Below, piece after piece: positions 1 through 7,772 of a stretch of 12,147 nucleotides of DNA. The translations under genes and the position numbers were made by a program. The DNA is from an uncultured Eubacteriales bacterium. Lineage in GTDB: Bacteria > Bacillota > Clostridia > Oscillospirales > Acutalibacteraceae. Under the pieces are notes generated by a model that did not search any database, had not been told where the DNA came from, and saw only the letters and a program-made list of their open reading frames with translations. The DNA lies in NCBI GenBank assembly GCA_934630995.1, contig CAKTXU010000017.1, positions 1 through 12,147 on the forward strand, written 5' to 3'. The number at the start of each line of letters is the position of its first letter. Position 1 is the stretch's first letter.

Positions 1-285
1 TGGCAGGAGCTGTGGTTCATCACCCTGCCCTCCATGAAGCCGCAGCTCATGTTCGGCGCCGTGATGTCCATCACCTCGGCGCTGGCTGTCAGCGACGTCA
101 GCATCAATCTGGCCGGAAATCCCAGCGTACAATACGGCGCCCACACCGTGGTCACGCATTTGATGGACTACGGCAATATCCGCTTTGAAATGGGCTATGC
201 GTCGGCGATCGCCGCCGTGCTGTTTCTGTTCATGGTGGGCGTGAACAAGCTGGTGAACCGCTTCATCCGGACAATCGGCCACTGA
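1..285 (+). CDS. Sugar ABC transporter permease, MalF/UgpA type (C-terminal fragment)
   Basis: The frame is open from base 1 to a TGA at 283-285, so the window holds only the last 94 codons of a longer gene. The first residues (WQELWFITLPSMKPQL) match the end of the cytoplasmic EAA loop, where importer permeases contact the ATPase. They are followed by a periplasmic stretch and a last membrane span (FEMGYASAIAAVLFLFMVGV) with a short basic tail. This ending is typical of the first permease of CUT1-family sugar importers. The second permease starts 20 bases downstream, which supports a co-transcribed heterodimeric pair. The substrate cannot be read from this fragment. The ATG at 34 is internal and not a start. 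Confidence 0.88.
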   Translation, partial: WQELWFITLPSMKPQLMFGAVMSITSALAVSDVSINLAGNPSVQYGAHTVVTHLMDYGNIRFEMGYASAIAAVLFLFMVGVNKLVNRFIRTIGH

Positions 286-305
286 ACGGGCTATGGAGGG
301 AAGGA

Positions 306-1169
306 ATGGGTATGCATAGTCGTCAAAAGTCTCTCGGCCGCAGTGTCTCCGGCAATATCGCGATCCTGTTTCTGTTGACCGTCATGGCGCTTTTGATGCT
401 GATACCGATTGTATACGCGGTCAGCAACGCGCTCAAGCCGTTTGACGAGTTGTTTGTTTTTCCCCCGCGTCTCCTGGTCCGAAACCCGACCGGTGAAAAC
501 TTTATCGACCTGTTCAATCTGATGGCCGATTCCTGGGTCCCGTTTTCCCGTTACTTTTTCAATACGATTTTCATTACCGCCGTCGGCACGGCCGGACATG
601 TGCTGATAGCCTCCATGGCGGCGTATGCGCTGGCCAAGTTTGACTTCCGGGGAAGGAATCTCCTCTTTGGCATGGTTGTGCTGGCGCTGATGTTTTCACC
701 CGCGGTGACGGCGGTTCCCAGCTATATCATCATGGCCCGGCTCGGCTGGGTGGACAGTCTGGCGGCGCTGATCATCCCGGCCTTTCAGTCCAGCCTGGGC
801 TTATATCTGATGAAGCAGTTTATGGAGCAGCTGCTGCCGGATTCGCTGATTGAGGCGGCACGCATCGACGGGAAAAGCGAAGCCGGAATCTTTTTCACGA
901 TCGCCTTTCCGCTGGCAAAGCCCGCGTGGCTGACCTTGATTATTCTGACCGTCCAGTCGCTTTGGAACAATACCGGCGGAACCTATATCTATTCCGAACA
1001 GAACAAGACGTTGCCCATGGCGCTCACGCAAATCACCGCTTCGGGAATCAGCCGGGCGGGCGCCGGCGCGGCCGTAACCGTCGTGATGATGGTGATTCCG
1101 ATCACCCTGTTCATCCTGGTGCAGGGCTCCATGATAGAAACAATGGCGACGTCCGGCATGAAAGAGTAA
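306..1169 (+). CDS. Carbohydrate ABC transporter permease, MalG type
   Basis: This is a 287-residue inner-membrane subunit of a CUT1-type sugar importer, of the usual family length. About six hydrophobic spans are visible, beginning near residues 17-36. The EAA loop lies at about residues 183-206, starting EAARIDG and continuing to FTIAFPLAKP; it is the docking site for the ATPase. The chosen ATG has GGAGGG at 295-300 with 5-6 bases of spacing. A second ATG at 312 would remove only two residues and cannot be excluded. The gene follows the MalF-type permease by 20 bases and precedes the YIP1-like gene by 19 bases, so it is probably mid-operon. No ATPase gene lies nearby; in Bacillota such importers commonly share a MsmX-type ATPase encoded elsewhere. 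Substrate unknown. Confidence 0.93.
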   Translation: MGMHSRQKSLGRSVSGNIAILFLLTVMALLMLIPIVYAVSNALKPFDELFVFPPRLLVRNPTGENFIDLFNLMADSWVPFSRYFFNTIFITAVGTAGHVLIASMAAYALAKFDFRGRNLLFGMVVLALMFSPAVTAVPSYIIMARLGWVDSLAALIIPAFQSSLGLYLMKQFMEQLLPDSLIEAARIDGKSEAGIFFTIAFPLAKPAWLTLIILTVQSLWNNTGGTYIYSEQNKTLPMALTQITASGISRAGAGAAVTVVMMVIPITLFILVQGSMIETMATSGMKE

Positions 1170-1188
1170 GGCGGGAGGAAGCGGCTGT

Positions 1189-3261
1189 ATGTGGAGTAGA
1201 GCGAAAAAAATCGGCGTGCGTGCCGCCGGGCTCCTGACGGCGGTGACCGTCCTGGCGGTTCTCGCGGTTCCGGCAACGGCGCGGAACGCCTATACCTACG
1301 ACTATAAAAAAGAGGCCGTCGGCTGTCCGATGCCGGTGACCGTCAATCCGTCTCATCCTTACGCCGTTCAGGGCCTGGACAAAGCCCTGAGCAATCCGGA
1401 GGATTTGGCGGCATATCAGGAGCGTCTGTATATTGCGGATACCGGCAACAACCGTATCGTGGTCACCGATCGGAATCTGCAGTATATCTCGGAAATTACG
1501 GAGATATCGCTGGAGGGGGAGGAGCCGGCGCTGGCCTCACCCGGCGGGGTGTTCGTTTCCGAGGACGGGTGGCTGTATGTGGCCGATACGGAAAATCAAC
1601 GGGTAATCGTTTTCGACCTGGAGCTTCGGGCCGTGCGCGTTGTCAAGAATCCGCAGGGGAGCGTTCTGGGGGACGCCTTTCAGTTTCGTCCCGGTAAGCT
1701 GGCGGCCGACGTGTACAACGGCCTGATGGAGTTTGACCGCACCGGCGCCTTCCTCGGCTTTACCGGCGCGAATCCCGTGCAGTATTCGCTGATCGACATC
1801 TTTTGGAAGACGATTCTCAACGAGAAACAAAAGGAATCGATGGAGCGCTATGTCCCCACGGAATTCAGCGGTCTGGATATGGATGGGGCCGGCTTCGTCT
1901 ATACCGTCACCCAGTCGGTCGACAGCTGGAATCCGGCGAAATCCACGCCGATACGCAGGCAGACCGGCGGGGGCGCCAATATTCTGCGCTATCCGGAGGA
2001 ACTCGGAACCCCCATCGGCGATCTGGATTTTCCCTATACCACGGATCCGGAGGAGGTAAAGGGGCCGTCTGCTTTTGTGGACATTGCCGTGGGGGACGGC
2101 GGGATTTACTGCGCGCTGGACAGCCGCCGCAACCGGGTCTTTACCTATAATGCCGATGGACGCTTGCTGTTTGTGTTCGGCGGAGAGGGGCAGACGGAGG
2201 GACGCTTCGTCAAGCCTGCGGCGGTGGAGCTGTATGACGGTCATCTGTATGTGCTGGACAGCGCCAACGGGAACATCGCCGATTTTATCTGGTCGGACTT
2301 CGGCAGGGGGATTCTGGAGGCGGAAACCCACTATTATGAAGGGCGGTTCGCCGCCTCCGGCGACGCCTGGAAAAGCGTAATGCGTATCGATTCGCGGTAT
2401 GAGCTGGCCTATATCGGATTGGGGCGGGTCCAGATGCAGCTGGGGGACTATACGTCCGCCCTGCAGAATTTTTCCATTTCCCACGACAAGGAAAACTACA
2501 GCAAAGCCCTCTCCTATCTGCAGCGGCAAAACGTGGAGAAATATTTCCTCTGGATTGTCTTCGCCGTTTTGGCGGTTGTCGTCCTGGCATTCGTAGCTGT
2601 CCGAAGGCTGCTGCCGCTGCTGCACCGCAGGCTGGCCCGTTACGAAACGGTACTAGGCTTCGCTTACGCCGGGCATATCCTGATCCACCCCTTCGACGGC
2701 TTCTGGGATATGAAGAGGGAAAAGCGCGGCAACCTGAAATCCGCGTCCATCTTTTACGTGCTGTTCGTCGTCACCCTGATTTTGCAGGATGGTGCGACCG
2801 GATTTCTGTTTCAGCCGGCTGATCACGAATTCAATTTGCTTCTGTCGGCTCTCAAGGGCATTCTGATATGCGTTTTATGGTGGATTGCCAGTTATTGCAT
2901 TACGACGCTGCTGGATGGCGACGGCAGCCGCAGGGATATCGTCATGGCCGGCGGGTATTGCCTGGCGCCCTATGTGCTGCTGAACCTCCCGGTGATTGTG
3001 CTGTCCAACCTGGTCACGCTCAATGAAACGGGCGTTCTTGCGGTGATCTCCGCGGCCTCGTTCCTGTGGTGCGCGTTTCTGCTGTTTGCCTCCATGACGC
3101 AGATTCATCAGTATAGCGCGTCAAAAGCACTGGGAACCCTGCTGCTGTCTCTGGTCGCCATGGCGATTATTCTTTTCCTGTGTCTGCTGCTGTTCAATAT
3201 TTTACAGCAGCTGCTGTCCCTGGTCGTCAGCATTTATAACGCAATCGTATTTCGTGTGTGA
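1189..3261 (+). CDS. Exported NHL/TPR-like protein with C-terminal YIP1-like membrane domain
   Basis: This 690-residue protein has no assigned function. Residues 1-31 form a signal peptide or signal anchor: basic start, hydrophobic core, then ATA at 29-31. Beta-propeller (NHL-like) blades are recognisable by LYIADTGNNRIVV (about 80-92), LYVADTENQRVIVFD (about 129-143), IYCALDSRRNRVFTYNADG (about 306-324) and LYVLDSANGNIADF (about 353-366). A TPR-like helical segment follows (about 382-448, including GDYTSALQNF). A membrane span lies at about 452-473, then HPFDGFWDMKREKRG (500-514), then about five further spans to the C-terminus in the manner of YIP1 family proteins. Inferred topology: propeller and TPR outside the membrane, YIP1 part in it. 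The start ATG has GGGAGG at 1173-1178. The gene sits between a permease pair and the DUF5696 gene, 12 bases before the latter, so a role in glycan uptake is inferred from position only. Confidence 0.85.
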   Translation: MWSRAKKIGVRAAGLLTAVTVLAVLAVPATARNAYTYDYKKEAVGCPMPVTVNPSHPYAVQGLDKALSNPEDLAAYQERLYIADTGNNRIVVTDRNLQYISEITEISLEGEEPALASPGGVFVSEDGWLYVADTENQRVIVFDLELRAVRVVKNPQGSVLGDAFQFRPGKLAADVYNGLMEFDRTGAFLGFTGANPVQYSLIDIFWKTILNEKQKESMERYVPTEFSGLDMDGAGFVYTVTQSVDSWNPAKSTPIRRQTGGGANILRYPEELGTPIGDLDFPYTTDPEEVKGPSAFVDIAVGDGGIYCALDSRRNRVFTYNADGRLLFVFGGEGQTEGRFVKPAAVELYDGHLYVLDSANGNIADFIWSDFGRGILEAETHYYEGRFAASGDAWKSVMRIDSRYELAYIGLGRVQMQLGDYTSALQNFSISHDKENYSKALSYLQRQNVEKYFLWIVFAVLAVVVLAFVAVRRLLPLLHRRLARYETVLGFAYAGHILIHPFDGFWDMKREKRGNLKSASIFYVLFVVTLILQDGATGFLFQPADHEFNLLLSALKGILICVLWWIASYCITTLLDGDGSRRDIVMAGGYCLAPYVLLNLPVIVLSNLVTLNETGVLAVISAASFLWCAFLLFASMTQIHQYSASKALGTLLLSLVAMAIILFLCLLLFNILQQLLSLVVSIYNAIVFRV

Positions 3262-3273
3262 GGAGGTGAACCG

Positions 3274-5844
3274 GTGAAGCGAGCAGTTTTTTGTATGGGG
3301 ATGACGGCGGCGCTGCTGCTGTCCGCCATCGGGGCACCGGCCGCCGGACCGGCTGAGCAGGAGCCGGGGACGGAATACCCCCTGCTCACCCTCGAGGCGG
3401 GGATGCAGCTGGTGGCGGAGACACAGGCGCTGCAGCTGTATGTGGACGGGGAAACGGCCGAGTTCATGGTGATGAGGGTGGAGGACGGCGCAAAGTGGTA
3501 TTCCAATCCTCCGGATCGGGAGGAAGCCGCGCAGGGCGAGAGCCTGGATCGGCTCGGCTCCCTGCTGCGCGTGGAATATCTGAATGGAAACGGCGAGCTG
3601 CTTTCCATGGACAGCCGCAAATTTGCCGTTGAATCGGGCGGTTTCGCTCTCCGAAAATTGGACGGCGGCGTACGGTTTGAGTTCGATCTGCAAAAAACCG
3701 CGGTTACCCGCGAGATGCTGCCCCAAATCGTGGAAAAGGAGCGTTTCGAAACAAAAATCCTGTCGGGGCTGGAGGAGACGGACGCCAAGGCGCTGACCAA
3801 AAGATACCGCCTGTTCCGGCAGGGAGAAAGCAGCGAAGGCTATACCTGGGAACAGATACTGGAGAAATATCCCTCCGTTGCCCATGGGGATCGCTATATT
3901 TTGTCCGAGTCGACGCCGTCCTTCGATCTTCCCAAGCTCTATCAGATCATTTTTGACAAGACATCCTACACACAGGAGGATATGGAAAAGGACAACCGTG
4001 ACAACGGCATCGACGCGGCCGTCAGCGAACGGGAGGGCTTTCATATTCCGCTGGAAATCCGTCTGGACGGCGATCGGCTGACAGTGCGGATCCCCTGCGG
4101 GGAAATAACAAGCGCGCGGGATTTCCCGCCCGTCAACCTGTATGTGCTGGAAAACTTCGGCGCCGCCGGAGGAACGGACGAAGGGTACATGCTGCTTCCC
4201 GACGGCAGCGGCGCGCTGATGGAACTCTCGCAAAGCACGCAGCTGACGTCGGCGGTGAGAGTCGGCATTTACGGACCGGACGGCGCGATCAGCTCCACGC
4301 AGCTGCTGCAGGACACGCAGCAGGCCGTTCTGCCGGTATTCGGGCTCAAGCGGGCCCAGGGAGGCTTCGTGTCCCTCATCACACAGGGGGATGCCCACGC
4401 CTTTGTCACGGCGCAGACGGCCGGCTCCGGAATGCCCTATAACCGGATATCCGCCGGCTTTACGGTGACGCCCTACGACTCCATGGTGGTGCAGGGCTCG
4501 AAGGAAAAAATCGTCACCTATCGGATGCAGGAGGAACCGTATGCGGGCGATATCGGCATAGAGTATACCTTTTTGGCGGCGGAGGCGGCGGATTATTCGG
4601 CAATGGCGCAGGCGGTACGGACGCGGCTGCTGGAAAGCGGGGCGCTTGGAACGGCGGCGGCAGAGGAGCCCGCGCTGTTTGTCGATCTCATCGGCGCCGT
4701 GAAAAATCAGAAATCCGTTTTGGGCATCCCGGTTACGGCGCTAGAAGAGCTCACCACCTTCGAGGAGGCCGGAAATATCGTTTCCCAGCTGGGAAAGCGG
4801 GGGGTGGAACGCCCTGTGATACGCTATACCGGCTGGCGGGACGGCGGGCTGAAGCCGTCGTCTCTCAAGACGCTGCGTGTCAACGGCTGCCTCGGCGGAA
4901 AATCCGGCTTGACCGGCCTGCTGGATACGATTCGGACCCAACATGCCGCGCTGTATCTGGACGCGCCGGTACAGACTATCTACGGCAGCGGGCTGCGGTT
5001 CAACAAATGGTCCTCCGCCGTGCGCTACACCTATCAGGAAATTGCGCATCAGTATCCCGCCCAAATCGCCAGAAATTCACCGGACAAGGAGTCCTCCCCC
5101 TGGCAACTGCTGTCACCCCTGGAGATTTCCCCGTATGTGGAAACCTACCTGTCGAAATTGAGCAGGCTGGCGGACGCGGGTGACGCGGGGATAAGCCTGC
5201 CGGATATGGGCTATATGCTCAACTCCGATTTTCACAGGAATAAGAGCGTGGATCGCCAGACGGCGCTGGAGCTCCAGCGGCAGACGCTGGAGACAGCCGC
5301 CTCCGCCCGCCGGGTAGCGGTGGAAAAGGGGAATCTTTATGCGCTTGCCCACGCCTCCTATGTGGTGGATTTGCCCCTGCGCTCCAGCGGGTATTGCAAT
5401 ACGGCCAGGTCGGTTCCGTTCACTGCCCTCGTCCTGCACGGCAGCGTCAACTATACGGGCGCGGCGGTAAACCTGTCCGGAGATCCCAGGAGGACTATGC
5501 TGCAGGCGGTGGAATGCGGCGCGAGCCTGCGGTACTGCTGGGCCGCTGCGGACAATACGGAGCTGCTGAGGCTGGAAAGCGAGGAGCTGGACGGGCTGTA
5601 TTCGCTGAGCTATGGCGACTGGCTGGAGGAAGCGGCGGCATTTTTCCGCCGGATGGAGGAGGCGCTGTCCGGGGTGGGAAGCGCATACATGATAAGCCAC
5701 CGGTATCTGGCGCCGGATGTGACCGAGACGACCTATGCAAACGGCGTGCAGGTTCTTGTGAATTACGGGCGGCAGGCATATGAACTGGAAGATATGGTGG
5801 TGCCTGCGGAGGATTTTGCCGTACGGAAGGAGGAGAGGCCGTGA
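3274..5844 (+). CDS. Secreted DUF5696-family protein, possible glycoside-hydrolase-like barrel
   Basis: The 856-residue product starts at GTG 3274, set by AGGAGG at 3261-3266 with 7 bases of spacing. A signal peptide occupies about residues 1-23 (cleavage after APA); there is no lipobox, so it is probably released or wall-associated. The first 450 residues look beta-rich and contain the family-like signature YMLLPDGSGALMEL (305-318). Residues about 455-775 alternate strands and helices like a TIM barrel: RYTGWRDGGL (517-526), LYLDAP (560-565), ISLPDMGYML (640-649), ALAHASYVVDLPL (690-702), VLHGSVNYTG (720-729). The tail (VLVNYGRQAYELEDMVVPAE) resembles a beta-sandwich cap. I recognise it as DUF5696, a family of unknown function. 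A carbohydrate-active role is inferred from fold-like pattern and neighbours. Its TGA overlaps the GTG start of the next permease by four bases, so translation is probably coupled. Confidence 0.85.
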   Translation: MKRAVFCMGMTAALLLSAIGAPAAGPAEQEPGTEYPLLTLEAGMQLVAETQALQLYVDGETAEFMVMRVEDGAKWYSNPPDREEAAQGESLDRLGSLLRVEYLNGNGELLSMDSRKFAVESGGFALRKLDGGVRFEFDLQKTAVTREMLPQIVEKERFETKILSGLEETDAKALTKRYRLFRQGESSEGYTWEQILEKYPSVAHGDRYILSESTPSFDLPKLYQIIFDKTSYTQEDMEKDNRDNGIDAAVSEREGFHIPLEIRLDGDRLTVRIPCGEITSARDFPPVNLYVLENFGAAGGTDEGYMLLPDGSGALMELSQSTQLTSAVRVGIYGPDGAISSTQLLQDTQQAVLPVFGLKRAQGGFVSLITQGDAHAFVTAQTAGSGMPYNRISAGFTVTPYDSMVVQGSKEKIVTYRMQEEPYAGDIGIEYTFLAAEAADYSAMAQAVRTRLLESGALGTAAAEEPALFVDLIGAVKNQKSVLGIPVTALEELTTFEEAGNIVSQLGKRGVERPVIRYTGWRDGGLKPSSLKTLRVNGCLGGKSGLTGLLDTIRTQHAALYLDAPVQTIYGSGLRFNKWSSAVRYTYQEIAHQYPAQIARNSPDKESSPWQLLSPLEISPYVETYLSKLSRLADAGDAGISLPDMGYMLNSDFHRNKSVDRQTALELQRQTLETAASARRVAVEKGNLYALAHASYVVDLPLRSSGYCNTARSVPFTALVLHGSVNYTGAAVNLSGDPRRTMLQAVECGASLRYCWAAADNTELLRLESEELDGLYSLSYGDWLEEAAAFFRRMEEALSGVGSAYMISHRYLAPDVTETTYANGVQVLVNYGRQAYELEDMVVPAEDFAVRKEERP

Positions 5845-6749
5845 AAAGGCCGCGGAGGCACCTGGCTCTCGCGCAGAAGCGGGGAATCGCGGGCTGGTGC
5901 TTTATTGCCCCGTTTGTGCTGGGACTGGCGATGATCTTCATCCCTTCCCTCATACTGGCGGTATCCTTCAGCTTCAACGCCATCACCATCAATCCCACGG
6001 GGTATACTCTGGAGTTTGTCGGGTGGGACTATTATCGCACGGCGCTGGCGGAAAATGCCTGGTATGTGCGGAATCTGACCGAAACCTTTACCGACATGCT
6101 CACCAACGTTCCCCTGATACTTGCCTTCAGCTTCTTCATGTCCGGCATTTTAAATCAGAACTTTTTGGGCCGCGGCTTGGCGCGCGTCATTCTGTTTTTA
6201 CCGGTCATCATCATGTCCGGCATTATCGTCAAGATGGATACCGCCTCCCTGAACGGCCTGACCGGCTTCGGCGGCACGGCCGGAACGGTCAACGAGGCCG
6301 TCCGCGCGCTGGATATTCAGCGGCTGCTGCTGCGTATGAACGTCGCCCCGGACATCATTGAAACCATCAGCAAGGCGGTGGCGAATCTTTACACGGTCAT
6401 CAACACGTCGGGGGTACAGATCCTGATATTTCTGGCCGCGCTGCAGACAATCCCATCCTCTCTATACGAGGCATCCACCGTGGAAGGCGCCTCCGGGTGG
6501 GAGAGCTTCTGGAAAATCACCTTTCCCATGCTCACGCCCTATATCCTGGCCAACGTGGTGTATACCGTGGTGGACAGCCTGGCGTCCTACAATACCCCCG
6601 TCATGCAGGTGATTATGGAGACGGCGCAGGCCTCCTATGGGGATTTATCCCTGTCCATCGCGATGTCCTTTATCTTCTTCGTCATGGTAGCGGCCATTCT
6701 GGCCGTGGTCAGCTTCTTAGTATCGAGGATGGTGTTCTATTATGAATAA
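5841..6749 (+). CDS. Sugar ABC transporter permease, MalF/UgpA type (second importer)
   Basis: This 302-residue membrane subunit belongs to a second CUT1-type sugar importer in the window. The basic start is followed by the first span (FIAPFVLGLAMIFIPSLILA, residues 21-40). About five more spans follow, with a long extracytoplasmic insertion (roughly residues 130-180). The EAA loop is at about 210-231, starting EASTVEGASGWESFW and ending in TFPML. The start is GTG at 5841 with AAGGAGG at 5827-5833, 7 bases upstream; it overlaps the DUF5696 stop (GTGA). The end overlaps the next permease by 8 bases. Fused reading of three genes in this way suggests fixed stoichiometry. Together with the next gene it would form the channel heterodimer, while the ATPase must come from elsewhere. 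Substrate unknown. Confidence 0.93.
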   Translation: MKRPRRHLALAQKRGIAGWCFIAPFVLGLAMIFIPSLILAVSFSFNAITINPTGYTLEFVGWDYYRTALAENAWYVRNLTETFTDMLTNVPLILAFSFFMSGILNQNFLGRGLARVILFLPVIIMSGIIVKMDTASLNGLTGFGGTAGTVNEAVRALDIQRLLLRMNVAPDIIETISKAVANLYTVINTSGVQILIFLAALQTIPSSLYEASTVEGASGWESFWKITFPMLTPYILANVVYTVVDSLASYNTPVMQVIMETAQASYGDLSLSIAMSFIFFVMVAAILAVVSFLVSRMVFYYE

Positions 6750-7698
6750 GGAGATACGCCGCCGAAGCCATGCCTCTGCGGGTAACCGTCTGATGACGGT
6801 TTGCTGGAAGGTGATCCGGCTCATTATTCTGCTGGGCGTCGCCTACTACATCCTGTACCCCCTGCTTGTCAAGCTGTCCCTGGCGCTGATGGAAAAAGGC
6901 GATCTCTACGACACGACGGTGCAGCTGATGCCACGGCATTATACGTTGGATAATTTTATAAAGGTGTTCTCCTATTTGGATTACCCCAAAGCGGCGCTGG
7001 GCAGCCTGCTTATCGTGCTGCTCACCAGCGTCACCCAATTGTTTTCCTGCGTGCTGACCGGCTACGGCTTCGCCCGCTTTGAGTTCCGCGGAAAAAAACT
7101 GATGTTTGCGCTGGTCATGCTGGTGCTGATCGTTCCGCCTCAGACCATCGTGATTCCGATGTTTCTGAATTATCGGTTTTTCGATCCGCTTAAGCTTTTT
7201 TCCCTCATTCTTGGCGCGCCGGTCAGCCTCATCAATACGCCGTGGTCCATGGTTCTGACCGGGATGACGTGCATGGGCCTGAAAAATGGACTATACATCT
7301 ATCTCGCCAGACAGTTCTTCCGGAATATGCCCAAGGAGCTGGAGGAGGCGGCTTTGATCGACGGCGCCGGCTTCGCAGGCACCTTCTTCCGGGTGATGCT
7401 GCCGTCGGCCCGGCCGATCCTGACGGTGATTTTTCTCTTTTCCAGCGTGTGGCAGTGGACGGATATCTTTTATACCAGCTGGTTTGTGCCGAAGCTGAAT
7501 ACCCTGTCCATGCAGCTCAACTCCCTCGCCTACACGGTGATGGATAAAGAAAACATATCGCAGTCGCTGGATCAATATTACGCCAATCAGATAAGCGCCA
7601 CCGGCTGCCTGCTGGCTATATTGCCGCTGATTGTATTGTATGTTCTGATGCAGCGGCAGTTTATCGAAGGAATCGAGCGCAGCGGTATCGTCGGCTGA
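6742..7698 (+). CDS. Carbohydrate ABC transporter permease, MalG type (second importer)
   Basis: The 318-residue product is the partner of the preceding permease. It is somewhat longer than the usual 270-290 residues because of an extended segment before the EAA loop (about residues 145-190). The EAA motif starts at about residue 202 (EAALIDGAGFAGTFF) and continues to VMLPSARP. Six hydrophobic spans can be placed, the first around residues 27-47 (IILLGVAYYILYPLLV). The ATG lies inside the end of the upstream gene (ATGAATAA, 8-base overlap). The only Shine-Dalgarno-like bases (GAGG, 6725-6728) are too far away, so initiation probably depends on translational coupling. It ends 74 bases before the binding-protein gene. 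Function as a sugar importer subunit is secure; the sugar is not known. Confidence 0.93.
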   Translation: MNKEIRRRSHASAGNRLMTVCWKVIRLIILLGVAYYILYPLLVKLSLALMEKGDLYDTTVQLMPRHYTLDNFIKVFSYLDYPKAALGSLLIVLLTSVTQLFSCVLTGYGFARFEFRGKKLMFALVMLVLIVPPQTIVIPMFLNYRFFDPLKLFSLILGAPVSLINTPWSMVLTGMTCMGLKNGLYIYLARQFFRNMPKELEEAALIDGAGFAGTFFRVMLPSARPILTVIFLFSSVWQWTDIFYTSWFVPKLNTLSMQLNSLAYTVMDKENISQSLDQYYANQISATGCLLAILPLIVLYVLMQRQFIEGIERSGIVG

Positions 7699-7707
7699 AC
7701 GCACGGG

Positions 7708-7721
7708 AAGGAGGAAGGAGG
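7708..7721 (+). promoter_or_regulatory. Tandem perfect Shine-Dalgarno repeats without an adjacent start
   Basis: Two copies of AAGGAGG lie head to tail (7708-7714 and 7715-7721), each fully complementary to the 16S rRNA tail. No ATG or GTG follows at normal spacing. The binding-protein gene has its own site, AAAGGAG at 7758-7764, 8 bases before ATG 7773. The repeats may act as a ribosome standby site boosting binding-protein expression, or serve an 11-codon leader frame starting at TTG 7734 and ending with TGA at 7767-7769. Both ideas are inference. The rest of this 74-base gap shows no promoter or terminator that I can support. Confidence 0.45.
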
Positions 7722-7772
7722 ACCGGGCCTATCTTGGCAAGAGAACAGGAGATTGAGAAAGGAGACTGATTA

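Noticed and set aside
3202..4398. 398-codon open frame on the - strand, and a similar 362-codon one at 1537-2625
   Set aside because: Both are antisense shadows of the DUF5696 and YIP1-like genes with low-complexity, domain-free translations.
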